Positions 22,815 through 34,798 of a DNA stretch of 64,000 nucleotides are shown here, in pieces. The DNA lies in contig JADLSH010000395.1 of assembly GCA_016169945.1 (NCBI GenBank), forward strand, positions 8,646,001-8,710,000, given 5' to 3'. The position numbers and the translations under genes are program-made. Source of the stretch: Trachythela sp. YZ-2020 (lineage: Eukaryota > Cnidaria > Anthozoa > Malacalcyonacea > Clavulariidae). How positions within the stretch are numbered: position 1 is the first letter of the stretch; every line of letters begins with the position of its first letter. The notes beneath the pieces are model-generated. The model did no database searches. It had not been told where the DNA came from and saw nothing but the letters and a program-made list of their open reading frames with translations.

Positions 22815-24500
22815 TCAATTTGAGGCCTCATTGCGTGATCTTTTCTTAATTTTACAGCTGAGCGACTCTATGTCCGGATAAGTGTTTTCATTTTGTAAAA
22901 TGTCCAAAAGGATACTACGTATCCTTTTCTTAAATGCTCTTTTTGGCAATTCTCTTATGCAAAATGGTACCTCATTCCACCATTTTACTCCAACATGAGA
23001 AAAAGACTTTCGTTGAATTTCTAGTTTCGATTGTTTAATGTAAAAATTATTTGACTTTGAAGAACGAGTATTATAAGAATGAATATCTGACGTTTTCTGG
23101 AAAAGATTGAGGATATTTACTGGTGCAACTCTATTTTTAACATCATGCATCAATGTAAGTACATTTTCATAGAATAAGATATTTACTGGTAAAATATTTG
23201 TGGCAACAAAAAAAGGTATTGCGTGCTCTCGTTTATCAGAAAAATGGATGAAACGAAGAACACGTTTTTGCAAAACTAAGATATTATTCCAATTTGATTT
23301 GCTTGTCTGACCCCAGATAACAAGACAATAGGAGAGATATGGACCTATTAGCGATTTGTAAATATTAAGTAAAGTATGTTTAGGTACAAAGTGCCTTAAT
23401 TTTGAAATCATGCCTACAGTTTTACTTATTTTACTTAGAACATGTTCTACATGATATTTCCATGAGAGATTCTTGTCCATTAAAACCCCTAGATATTTAA
23501 TATAATCTTCACAATTAAGCTCTGTATATCCTTTCAATTCGTTATTATACATTTTGATAATAGGTTGATATACTAATTTCTTTTGATATGGATGAAAAAT
23601 AACAAAAGTAGACTTTAAAATTAAGACTAAGTTTATTTGAACTAAGCCAGTCATATAAATGGCAAAGTTCTTCATTAACAATTTTTCAAGAGATTTAGGG
23701 TCTTTTTCGGAATAGAGTAGATTTGTATCATCAGCAAATAGGTAAAATTTAAATTTCTTAGAGCAATTTTCAATGTCATTAATATAAAGCAAGAAAAGTA
23801 ATGGACCCAAGACCGATCCTTGAGGCACGCCACACGTTATTGCAGCCTTTTTGGATATGTGATTACCAATTTGTGTAGTTTGCATTCTACCATTTAAATA
23901 TGAACTAAACCAATCATTAATTATTCCTCTAAATCCATAATAACATAATTTTTGTAAAAGGATTTCATGATCAACGGTATCAAAAGCTTTTTTTAAATCA
24001 ATAAATACTCCACACGAAAATAATTTCTTAGCCATATTTAACTGAATGGTATTAACAATATCAAGAATTGCATGCTCAGTTGAATGCAATTCTCGAAAGC
24101 CATACTGACAAGAAGAAAGAATAGCATGTTTTTGAATAAAGCTCTGCATCCTTTTATACATCATCTTTTCAAAAAGTCTATTAAAATTAGATAATAGCGA
24201 TATCGGCCGGTAATTATTAGCGTCAGTCCTGTCATCATTTTTAAATATTGGAATGATTTTTGACATTTTTAATTTGGATGGATATACTCCTAACTCAATT
24301 GATAAATTAAATAATCTACACAATACGTAACTAATAATATCGCTGGCACATTTCAATATCTGAGAGGGACAAGAATATAAACCATGTGCTTTGTTCATTG
24401 GAAGTGCTAAAATCTCAAGTTTCACTTCATCAGGAGTAATTAGATTAAAACAAAACGAATCTCGAGGAGATTTAGAGTTTATAAGAAAGTCGGAATAGTG
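22815..24500 (-). pseudogene. LINE reverse transcriptase
   Basis: Palm and finger motifs: NNYRPISLLSNFNRLFEKMM, SCQYGFRELHSTEHAIL, VFIDLKKAFDTVDHEILL, ITCGVPQGSVLGPLLFLLYI and the catalytic box FYLFADDTNLLYS. The thumb and C-terminal part include DYIKYLGVLMDKNLSWK and PYLSYCLVIWG. It ends at a stop in 22815-22817. It is continuous with the endonuclease after one frame change near 24500. A short out-of-frame patch of about 17 codons lies just after the catalytic box. Confidence 0.9.
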
Positions 24501-26058
24501 CTTTCGGGTCTAGTAACTGGTTAGTCAATTTATGTCCAACTGATGCAAAATGATTATTTAGTATATCTGGGATATGGGTTACGTTTCTTATAAGTCTATT
24601 ACCATTATTATGGTCTTTAATAGCTTGAATGCAAGATGATTTCTGAGTTTTACGATTCATAATAGTATTAATTCCTTCCCATGTTTTTTTCATATTCGTC
24701 AAATGTTTGTTAAAATATTCACAATAATAGTTAGCTTTACTTAATCGTATTAATCTTTGTATTCGATTTCTGTATATTTTATACTCAGACTGTTTTCCGT
24801 CAGCATATAGTTGATTTTTGTGTTTGATAGCTGTTCTTATTCCTTTAGTAATCCAAGGTTTTGAGAGCCGTTTAGCTTGACGGCGCGATATCAATTTGAT
24901 TGGTGCGTGTTTATTCAGTATCGCATTAATTCTTTTATAAATAAAGCAAAATGTTTTATCAATATCCCTATCCCCTTTTAGGAATATTTCATCCCAATCT
25001 ATGAGAGACAATTCATTGTTAAAATTAACAGCAGAAAATTGTGAAAAGTCACGTCGTTGTTGCTTTATTGGTATTTCTATTTTATCCTTAGTTGATTTAA
25101 AAATACAGAATTGAGAGAAATGATCAGTTATATCAGAAATTATATTCCCACTAATTGTTACTCGTTCCGGCATATTTATGAAAATATTATCTATCAATGT
25201 TGCAGAATTATTATAAACCCGAGTAGGCTTATCAATGGAGGGAATGAGGTAACAACTTTGCAAAGATAGAAAGAAATCTCGACTATAACAAGAGCTTTCA
25301 ATTTTTAATAAATCTAGATTAAAATCTCCCATAATACATAACGATTTTCCAGTCGCTGTAAACTTTTCAATAACCTCATCAAAATATTCTTTAAATTTAT
25401 GCGGAGAATTATGCTGTCTATAGATTACTCCAACAATAATATTTTTCTTTTGAACAAAAGATATTTCTATCCATAATGCTTGAAACGCTTCATTAGAACT
25501 TTTTTCTATTACTTCATAACTTAATGACTTATCAATATACATTCCCACTCCACCAGAACTCAAAGGAGTTGGTACAAATTCGAAATCATACCCTGGAATT
25601 TGTGGGCAATTAACATAGTTATTAGATGTGATCTTTGTTTCCGTAAGACCTATAATATTGAAGTGATAATCAAGCTCATCAAGTAAATGACTTTGTAAAT
25701 TTTCAAAATTTAAATTTAAGCTTCTAATATTGTTATGGAAAATAGATAAGTTTTCTTGCTGACTAGATAATACGGCTTTGTCTTTCATTAATTTAAAACT
25801 ATGAGGAGAATAATAATGGCTTTGTAATTGCTGAAATGACATATAATTATTTTGGTCTAAATTATTATCATGCATGGTATTAAGATTAAACAAATTTAAA
25901 TCATGAAAGCCTGACAATTTTTCAAGGTCTTTCCTAGATTTCAACACAGAGAAACCTCTAAAAATCGAGGCCAAATCTCCTTTAAAATTATAGAAAGGTA
26001 GTTCTTTACACAACTCTCTGTTCATTGAAGCATGACTTTGGTTATGCTTAGCTAACAT
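24472..26058 (-). pseudogene. LINE endonuclease (apurinic-type, exo/endo/phosphatase fold)
   Basis: Start chosen at the ATG at 26058. The catalytic blocks of this fold are visible in order: FHNNIRSLN, GLTETKI, GGVGMYIDKS, GVIYRQHNSP, CIMGDFNLDLL, LIDNIFIN and SDITDHFSQF. About 180 residues of linker follow with a Lys/Arg-rich section. It nicks target DNA to prime reverse transcription. The final residues before 24472 are out of frame because of the shift near 24500. Confidence 0.88.
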
Positions 26059-26164
26059 TTCGTTTCTGTTCGACTAAAACTAATTCTCAAGAACTACAAC
26101 ACACGCATACAATTTATATATAAATGTTAACTTAGCTCAGTATGTGACTTCAAGTTCCATTTAG

Positions 26165-26780
26165 CGTCGAGTTGTTAATGCTCTCAGACCAACCAGATCT
26201 TTCAACTTATAAGCACGCGAGCTTTCAGATTCTCAAGAAAGATAAAGCCATTTTCGCCCAGCAGAATTTATATCCATTTGCTTCTTTAAATAATCTCGCT
26301 TCACGCAAAGAGTTTGCAGCCGAGGACTTAAGTGGTCATAAAGCTGTAGCCCTTCCAATGATAATTGTTCATGGAAGCCAATATCACTAGAAGAGATCTT
26401 AAATACATTCTTTCGCGCAGCCATAACCTTTTCCTTTGAAATTCGTCTGGTGAATTTACAGATGATTGGATTAGGTTTGTTCGGGAAATTTCTTCTCGTT
26501 GGTACCCGGTGGGCAATATCAATATCATAGGGAGAAATATCTTTTACACCTAGAGCTCTAAATAGATGTAGGCAAATCTCAACCGTTTCCTCAGCCCTTT
26601 CGTACTCGCTGACTACAGGCATACCAACTATTTTCACATTGTAATTGAAGCTATAATCTTCTATCGCCGCTATAGCATTTGAAATTTCTGTATACTTCTT
26701 CGATGTTTCCTTTATTTCAGCTTTTATCTGGTCAAGTTCCTTCAGGCAAAAATCTGACTGAGATCTGAGAGCACATGCAT
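26165..26780 (-). pseudogene. LINE ORF1-like nucleic-acid-binding protein
   Basis: The frame 26233-26637 reads VKIVGMPVVSEYERAEETV, DIDIAHRVPTRRNFPNKPN, then IICKFTRRISKEKVMAARKN, a pattern of LINE ORF1 RNA-binding domains. Coding sense extends upstream to about 26780 as a helical, coiled-coil-like segment (SNAIAAIEDYSFNYN). It continues downstream after a frame change to about 26165. The 5' part of ORF1 is missing. Confidence 0.7.
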
Positions 26781-26912
26781 AATTGGAAAATCGACATACA
26801 CATATGTTTAGGAGTTGTATTACACTTTTGGAAGCCTGGCTAAGTCAAAGAACTAAAATTCTTCAAAACTGACTTAGGCAAAAATGTTAGTAAGGTGTCG
26901 ATAAGTCATCTG

Positions 26913-29123
26913 CAAGACTACATTTACATGCATAACTTATGGCTCTAATATGAAGTAGCGACTTTGTGTCTTATGCCTAACGGCCGACCCCCTCAGAAAT
27001 TGAGACAGTTGCATTGCAAATTTGGCTTATCCTGTCAGCTATCGTTCTCATAGCAAATTAACTTATAGCATTTAGGTAATTATGTTTATAGATTAACACA
27101 TACAACATTTCCTTAATTCTTAACAGTCAACACAACCTATTATATCATATATTGCTAATTTGGGTATGCACCCACTTTAGCATTTTACTCTGTCTAACAC
27201 CAGATGATTTTACTCGTCAGTGGAAGAGTAGTGCCAGTAAATGGGTTAATACCAGATAATTATAATTGTTGGTGGTAGGGTACTGCCAGTTAATGGGTTA
27301 CTGATAGATAAATATATTCATGATGTACCATAATTGCTTCCTAGAGCCAAAGACAGCCAACTTCCCTTTGCAATGACAATGAAGACCTAGAACAGAGATT
27401 CATCAATAATAACATAGGTACTGAATTTTTTAATACATAAAAAATAAACAATACAAATTTACATTAGGAACTTCATGTACAGTAGAATACAGTACTGTAA
27501 CATTTGATCCTTTTGGCTGGCACCATCCCCATCTTACTGTATGTTATTGACAGTAGCAAAATATGGGTTATAGACATAGAATGACATAGAATGACATAGA
27601 AGGATCTTGCAAGCAAACACATTCCAACTTGTATGTCCATCCCAACTTGTATGTACATGAAGAATTACGTTATGACTATGGGGTCAAAAATCTGCCATGG
27701 CGTAGGAGAAAAGGTAATTTACACTAGCTATAATGTATGCGTTGCCAACATTACGACAATAAATAACAAACCTAAAGGCTGTAAGCAAATATCATGTTAA
27801 CCCATTAACTGGCAGTACCCTACCAAAGGTGAGTAGATTATCTGGCATTAGAGTAAAATAGCATGTTGCATTTTCATCTGTACATGCCCTGGGTGAGGAC
27901 CTTGAAAATTCCTGGATTAGAATTTCCAAAAGGAAGGATAAAAATCTATTTCCAGAGGATGTTGTTCCCTTAGACCATTTAGGTCACATAATCAGGGGCA
28001 TAAATTAAGGGGTGGTATGGCCGGGGTGTGACACCCCCAAAATACAGAAAACCATGATTGGCAAATTACCTTTAGGTCTTGCACAACAATGAAGTTGTGG
28101 TGCAATTGCGCAAAGGATAAAAAAGAAAAAAAGACCAAGTGAACATATTACAGCTTGAACGGGCGAACAGAGACCGCGTTTGCATATTTTAAAATTAAAA
28201 CTAGCCAATCACGCAATCGTAAATTTTTAAATTTTCAAGCCATTATAACTGAAATTTACATTTGTATTGTTCAGTTATAACTGTTTGAAAATTTTAAATA
28301 TTAGTTTAATATTACTACTGTTAATTTACCCCATGCATGTCACTAATTATATGCAGGCAAATGAGCCAAAATCACCGCTAATGAGCCCAAATCTGCATAT
28401 TCTATTTCATGCAAAAATATACACATATCGCATTTTATCGCACAAATCTCATTCATGATTTATCACTGCACCTTAGAATAATCCCTGGGAAACTCGTCAA
28501 ATTAGAAACAATTGAATGGGAATATGTTGAACGGTACCTGACCTTGCACAAATCTTTTGTTTTACATTCATTAAATATTTCAGAAACACGGTTTGGAGAT
28601 TAAGCCCAAACATTTCTCTTGGTCAATTCATAAAACTACAATATATTCACCATTATTAACCGTCAGAGATTAACCGTGTTCGTGCACAAAAGCGAACAAA
28701 AACATAGAACAAAAGCGAAAGTCGAGTTTCCTAACCATGCTATCTCTATATTAACTATGATTGAAACCTATGTACTAAATTCGGATTGATTTTACCTTTG
28801 TTGCTTCGTCTCTTTTCATACGCCGCCATACAAACTCAGATGCACAAAGCAGTGTGACAAGATTTTTTCAGGACCAATTACTAAAAATGCCTCCGAAAAA
28901 TTACTAAATCCAGAAAAAAAATACTAAAAGTTGCACACTTCCCAAAACAGCTCATAAATCAGTTTTGCATTAAACTACCATAATTCTTAGCGAGTATAAT
29001 GAGTATAAATATAATTATTCATATTGCTCCAGGACAGGAGCGGCAGAGGCTGCGGGGCAAAAGGGCTGTCGCCTTCAGGGGCCAGTTGTATAAAAGTCTT
29101 AACTACTAAATAGCATTGACGAG
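26913..29123. other. Non-coding interval
   Basis: Holds partial copies of the ACCCATTAACTGGC miniature element (27180-27300 and 27796-27860), small tandem words (GACATAGAAT at 27570-27602; AACTTGTATGT at 27629-27655) and an inverted-repeat fragment near 28853 related to the element at 29124. No gene recognised. Confidence 0.5.
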
Positions 29124-29707
29124 CAGTGTGACCAGACTTGGTAATTTAAAATAGTTTTGGTAATTTTTCATGATTTTTAAGCACTTCTTAGTAATTAGAA
29201 ATTTTTGGTAATTACTTCAGCATTTTTTTTGAAAACCTGTTTGGGAATATTTGCTCTTGTTTTCCTATCATTTTCAATTAATATGGAGATATTTTACTTT
29301 ATTTGATACCAAACTGTAAACACAATTTGTAAAAATAATGCTATTTCGAAAGCCGTGAACACCAAACCACCCGTCTTGTGCCCCTTATGAGAATAACCTG
29401 GAAATTTTTATGGGGGGTGGGCAATCTGTGATTGCAATTATCATGTGATTATTATGTCATGTAGTAATTTTTAACCAGATTTAGTAATTTTTGCCCCTTG
29501 GTTTGGACACTATCTGATTTTCTCTCAAAATGTGACAGTGTTCATACAAAACAATTGGTAAAATTTGAGAAATTAATCTTTTATCTAATTACCAACAGAT
29601 TACTAAATTTACCAAAAAATTACCAAAAAATTACTAAAAATATTGAATACTAAAAAAGTCCCAAAAATTACCAAAAGTAATTAAAATTACCAAATCTGGC
29701 CACACTG
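29124..29707. mobile_element. hAT-like miniature element (584 bp)
   Basis: The ends are CAGTGTGACCAGACTTGGTA and the complement of CAGTGTGGCCAGATTTGGTA (24 bp, two mismatches). The inside is rich in TTGGTAATTTT / AAAATTACCAA words near both ends. CAGTG-type ends recall hAT elements. I did not find a convincing 8-bp target duplication, so the superfamily call is tentative. Confidence 0.7.
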
Positions 29708-29883
29708 GCACAAAGATGATTACTACATTTTGATCATACGCCAAATAGGTTATAGGTACACGTCGTGGCGGTTGGTAAATTCATAGGTAAAATTTATCTC
29801 TACATTTGTCGTTTGGTGAATGCACGGACCAAAAATGTCAAAAACTTGCACCAGGCGGACTAGCCTTTAGGAGGTGAAAAATG

Positions 29884-30436
29884 AGGAGTAACCTCTCTAT
29901 AAAACACTGTTACACAAGGACACAGAATGTATAAACATTGTACAGTAACCTGACTTGTATGTTGATTTAATTATGTAAAGGAAATGTTCAACAGCATGAA
30001 GATACTTCTGGTGAACCAATCCTTGGTCAGGAAGCTGATGAGGCGATGACAGGTAAGCAACATTTGTAAGTTTCATCGCCACAATGCTTGCAATATTTTA
30101 GATCATGTACCTAAGAAATACAGTACAGTTAAATATTATTCAAAATAACAATTAACCCATCAGCTGGCAAGGCGCTCAGATGGTGCTACCCTAGTATTTT
30201 ACTACGCTCTACCCTAGTATTTTACTCTGTCTAGTACGCCAGATAATTTTACTCATAAAAGGAACAATACTGCCAGTAAATGAGTTAATAAGCAAATTGA
30301 ACACAGACTAGAAAAGGTGTGGATAATGCGGAGTAACCTCTCTATAAAACACTGTTACACAAGGACACAGAATGTATAAACATTGTACAGTAATCTGACT
30401 TTATCTTGATTCAATTCTGTAAAGGAAATGTTCAAC
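29884..30436. repeat. Pair of ~110-bp direct repeats
   Basis: GGAGTAACCTCTCTATAAAA through AAAGGAAATGTTCAACA occurs at 29884-29995 and again at about 30331-30436 with few differences. The interval between holds a complete miniature element at 30152-30289. Confidence 0.8.
30152..30289. repeat. Miniature inverted-repeat element, ACCCATTAACTGGC family
   Basis: Begins TTAACCCATCAGCTGGCA and ends TGCCAGTAAATGAGTTAA, about 138 bp. It includes an internal tandem of CTACCCTAGTATTTTACT. Confidence 0.7.
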
Positions 30437-31061
30437 AACAGTTTGTGCTGGATTTATGTGGACGAAAGGCATATTAAACCACAACATAATGTTTGTGTAT
30501 ACAAATTTAACGGACAGGACTTAAATAAGTTTGACTTGGATGATCAGAAATAATCATTATATACCTAAAATTGATGTACTTTTCTGCCTACTATCGCGAT
30601 GGCACAAGCATTCTAGGATGGTCTGGAGGCATGACATCCCTGAAAATTTTCTCTGAAATGCCATTTCCTGGACTTTGGGGGAAGATTTTACAGAATTCTG
30701 ACGGTCAGAAAATGACATTTTAATATATCAAGAAAGAATATATTTTTTGTTGTTGCTCTACAGTCTGAGCTAGGCTGCTTGGGTTGGGGGCCCCCCAGGT
30801 CCGCCCGGTCAGAAACCCATAGTAGTTACGCCACTGCAACACATGTCATTTTTGGTAATCAAACATGGCAAGAGATGTTCATGAAAATTACAGCTGAATT
30901 CGTCAGTATAACTTCGCTCTGCTTGTCTATGATTACTGATTAGGTTAATTGTGTTAAAATAACTGGGAAGTGCAAATTAAAATCTTTGAAGTTTACCTTA
31001 TCACAACCCGCACACCCGATAACCTGTATATACAGAACTTACGGTTACAGCTCAGCAACTG

Positions 31062-31134
31062 GACTCTGTAGCTCAGTTGGTTAGAGCGCTGCACCGGAAT
31101 CGCAGGGCCGTGGGTTCAATTCCTGCCAGAGGAC
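31062..31134 (+). tRNA. tRNA-derived sequence (SINE head or tRNA pseudogene)
   Basis: Matches both RNA polymerase III internal promoter boxes: box A TAGCTCAGTTGG (31069-31080) and box B GGTTCAATTCC (31113-31123). The D-arm and T-arm look foldable. The acceptor stem pairs at about five of seven positions (ACTCTG with CAGAGG), and the anticodon stem has a mismatch with a loop lacking the usual T33. These defects, and the unrelated A/T-rich sequence continuing after it, favour a tRNA-derived SINE over a working tRNA. No amino acid assigned. Confidence 0.55.
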
Positions 31135-32899
31135 CTAGTGTTGCATTTTTCGCAACCGTTCCTGGTTAGGTCTTAAATTGTGTATATATCTACTCACTTG
31201 GATTATCCACCAAACCCAGTATTCTACTATAGACATGGTCTTTTTGCCTGAAGGCAACCCAGCCAAATTACTGGGATTTGTGTATTTATTTGTCATGCTT
31301 TGAAACTCATTTTTCAACACAACTCTGCAACTTCAAATGCTTAACAACATTTACTTCTTCAACATTCAATGACCAAAGAGAATATGCTGGACTTGCATCC
31401 AAACCCTTTACTAAGCAGAGCTAAGTTAAATCTGCTGTGAACTCTAGCTGACAAAAAGCATGTGGTTTGGTAGCGAATTGAAATGTCGGATTTCTAATCG
31501 GTAAAACACCGCAAGACAAATTCATATGTAACACTTAAAGATAAAAAATAACACACTGACTCCACTTACCTTCACAATAAACCGCAGGAAAAACCCAAAA
31601 CAACAGCCAAAATCTCCTTGTCTTCGCAAAATATGGAAAGCAGATGGAAATTAAGACGAGCACGAAACCGAGGCAAATGCCATACACACGAAGCGAGGCA
31701 AGGGCAAATATATTTTAAATATAATCTCAAAAGACATAGCATCCAGCTGTGACGTCACGATTAGGAAGCGTTACTCTCAGATCAGTGGTTCTCCTTCGTC
31801 AAACGCAATAATACACCAGAAGGATATCTTGAGTCGGTGCCTTTGATGTTTTTGTGTATATATTTGTATTCTGTGCACTTACCATGCTTGGTCTGCCTGA
31901 CGTCCCCACCCATAGAACTATAATAGTTTGTATATAGTTCAATGGCCCCACCTGGCCTCCTCCCTCCGCAGGCAAGGTTTTCACTTGTTTCCATCTACCA
32001 AACTGACGTTATGCAATTTTCCCGATTTCCAATTTAGTTTTTCTTCATTTTTCTTCATCAATTTGGTTAGGGTTAGGTTTAGGGTTGGGATTAGGGTAAG
32101 TTTTAGGGTCAGTTACAAGGAAGCCTGTGCACATCCTGTGCACAGGCCAGTTACAAGACTATTTTAGGAAGATGGAAACAATAGGCATGGGGAGTAACAG
32201 TGGATAGTGAGGGATAATTGGAGCTGGTCTGAAATAAAATCACGGAGAGTTGCCTGCCAAAAATCGCAAGTTGAGGACCGATCACTTCGCCTTGTGGACC
32301 TGTCACTTCACCCCGGATACCCTAGGGGGCTTTTGTCACCATGATACAAGTGGAGAAATATAAAATATATATATCTACAATTTACAATGATCTACAATTT
32401 ACGCGATCAAAATAATTCTCAGTATTGCGAAGAAAGAGGGAGGGATTATAGGCGTTATAGCATATTTTAATATACCTACTTGCAAAATCGAACACAATCA
32501 AGTTTTGGAATGTTTACAATTGGATTGACAAATTGTAATGATGTAACTAGTATTAACAGAATTCCTTGAGGTCTCTGGTCCAAATCAACGAACAGAGTTA
32601 AGAGATATTTAATCTGTACAACGCGATAGAGAGACACAAAGGTGATCCCCTGAGAAACAGGTGCCTCGTCCCAAGGCGCTGTTAATTAGCTAATAAAAAG
32701 ATTAATTACGCAATACAAGTCACTATATTGAAAGGTTTACATACAGTAGCGCCACAGCCCTTTGTGAGCACATCAACGCAATGCAATACTTCATGTAAAC
32801 CTTTCAATATATTGCGTAACTAGAAGTTACTATCGCAAGTGAATTGCTGCCTCGCAGCCATGCATTATGGGAAGCAAAATTTAACTGAACGTAAATTTA
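31135..32899. other. Non-coding interval
   Basis: A G-rich block at 32064-32112 has several degenerate TTAGGG words. An inverted repeat lies at about 32712-32819 (TATATTGAAAGGTTTACAT and its near-complement ATGTAAACCTTTCAATATA). No gene recognised. Confidence 0.5.
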
Positions 32900-33150
32900 C
32901 AGAGGCATCACTCTCTCCTATGCAGAGGCGTTTATTTAAGATTTTAACTCAATTTGCGGGCTTAATACCCAGAGAATGTGAGGCATTCAGGTTTAATAGT
33001 GAACGTGCACAGGTGATCAAGGGAAGAGTGGGCCCCATGGAAACTTTATGTAAGCGCACCTTCCTCTCCCAATCTTTCGATATCTCGCTTTGCTACATCG
33101 CGGCGCTCGCTAAAAAGCCTCTGCGGAGGAGAGAAGAGGCATCAGAATAA
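32900..33150. repeat. Miniature inverted-repeat element
   Basis: ACTCTCTCCTATGCAGAGGC near 32907 and its inverted partner GCCTCTGCGGAGGAGAGAAG near 33118 bound about 250 bases. A 103-codon frame here is accidental, since its ends are made of the inverted repeat. Confidence 0.55.
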
Positions 33151-34172
33151 TTTAACCTACAAGATTAGACAAATGAATGATATAACTACAGTAGTATTTT
33201 AAAGAGTATATAAAATAATTGTAATTACAGTTAATTTAAATATTACAAATAACTGTCACTTATTTGTGATAATTGACAAGGCTTTCACTTTTCACTCAAA
33301 GTAAATATAACACATTTGACAGTGCACTAATGTTTTGCACAATAGTTAGTAAACAAGCGACAAATCTCAGTCGTCTTTTTGCAGTAAAAATTCAGATTGA
33401 AGTTCAGGTGTCTGAATAAACACCAGAAGGTTACATAACAACTGTTTGTTTTTGGTTGCATGGATTAACATCATTCTACAGATCTCTTCATTGACAGTCC
33501 TCATTAGGAATAAAATCAGGCAATTCCATGAACCTTTAGCTGTAGAAACCACAGACTGTAGACTATTTCGTTAGACTACAGTAGACGTAGTAGTTCTTCC
33601 ATAAAATTCTGAGAGAATGAGACAATCACAACTTTTCAAGACTGCATTGACCACCCCCCTCCCCCAGCATCTGAGTTTCTTGCAATAAGGGAAAGTTAAT
33701 TTATTATGCTGAAGGGAGTGTGGGGGGATGAAGATGTCTTAAAAAAGTTCATATTTTATATGGGGGCCCTGTTGGGGCTATTTCAAAAACCCACCAAAGG
33801 ATACTTTGAAATTTCAATGCCCCCCCCCCCACGTGAATCCTGAATCTATTAAGGAGTACAATCCAGACAGGTATCTGGAATCCAAATAGCTCTTCGATGA
33901 CCTTTTAATATACATGGGGCTAACAGCATTTTACCAATTTGTTTAAATAAAGTATAGGGAATAGTCCGGTCTGCGCATGCGTACAAAGCAGTCTCCTAAT
34001 CATAATACGAACAGTTATACAATCTTACAAAGCTTGTTTGTGCTACAGTTACTATTTATTTTACTGTAGAAGCAGGAAAATGTATAAAATTGCTATTTGG
34101 TTGATAAAGTCCATTGTTATAATATGAAAAATGTAAACAAAGCGTTTGTTTACAACCGGACGGTTCCCTACC
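33151..34172. other. Non-coding interval
   Basis: AT-rich with C-runs (33650-33665 and 33820-33832). No gene or clear element seen. Confidence 0.45.
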
Positions 34173-34798
34173 TACCCGGCGTGTGCAATCGATGAAATCG
34201 ATAATCGATAAAATCGATATCAATTAATATCAATCGATATCAATTAATCGATTGATATTGAAAATCGATGAACAATCAATGGTGAAGTTTTTTGTGACCT
34301 TATTGATTGGTATCGATAGCAATCAATAGACTAATTGCGTTCGATTGGTATTGATTATCAATAACAATCGATGAACTAACAGTGTTCGATTGGTATCGCA
34401 ATTGGTATTCTCGACCACTGTAGTCACTTTCCGGTGAAGCTTATATATAAACCTTTATCTTTTTGTTGTCATTTTTTTTTAAATTCTTAAGTTCTCTATT
34501 AAGTCGTTTGTTAATTTGATTTTTCAATTGAGATAAAGATAGATACAAATGGAACATTTTCTGATAGTGCACACTGTTTGCGTGCATGGATGAGTTGACA
34601 TTACCAAATTTGCCTTATTAAAAAATCGATGAAATCGATACCAATCTATGAATATCGATTGACAAACGGACTGAATTTTGTGACTATAGATTGGTCATCG
34701 ATTGGCAAATACCAATCGATATCAATTAATTAATTGGTATTGATTGATATCGATTGGCTTTCAGATCATCGATTTTTATCGATTGCACACGCCGGGTA
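34173..34798. mobile_element. ATCGAT-rich inverted-repeat element (~626 bp)
   Basis: The termini are TACCCGGCGTGTGCAATCGA and its inverted counterpart GATTGCACACGCCGGGTA. Between them ATCGAT and close variants (ATTGAT, AATCGA) recur at least fifteen times, clustered in the two ends, with a plainer AT-rich middle (about 34430-34620). TA may be the target duplication, as in Tc1/mariner-type insertions. No transposase frame. Confidence 0.75.

Larger units (their letters stand above)
22496..26780 (-). mobile_element. CR1/L2-like LINE, nearly full length
   Basis: Order on the - strand: a coiled-coil-type ORF1 (26165-26780, 5' truncated), endonuclease (24472-26058), reverse transcriptase (22815-24425), then a short 3' tail built of AATTG/TTGAA repeats (22496-22545). 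Frame changes occur in ORF1 (~26240), between endonuclease and reverse transcriptase (~24500), and as a compensating pair at about 23612-23665. These are few enough that the copy is fairly young. Confidence 0.85.
22389..26912. mobile_element. Small inverted-repeat element split by a LINE
   Basis: CGACACCTTATTAACATTTT (from about 22395) and its inverted partner ending near 26901 bracket the LINE at about 22496-26780. The inverted match is about 40-45 bases with a few mismatches. Inner sequence is about 100 bases on each side. The simplest reading is a miniature DNA element into which the LINE later inserted. Confidence 0.6.

Noticed and set aside
31062..31134. Functional tRNA gene
   Set aside because: Acceptor and anticodon stems have mismatches and the loop lacks T33; kept only as tRNA-derived.
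32839..33150. 103-codon + strand frame
   Set aside because: Its ends coincide with the arms of an inverted-repeat element, so it is not independent coding sequence.
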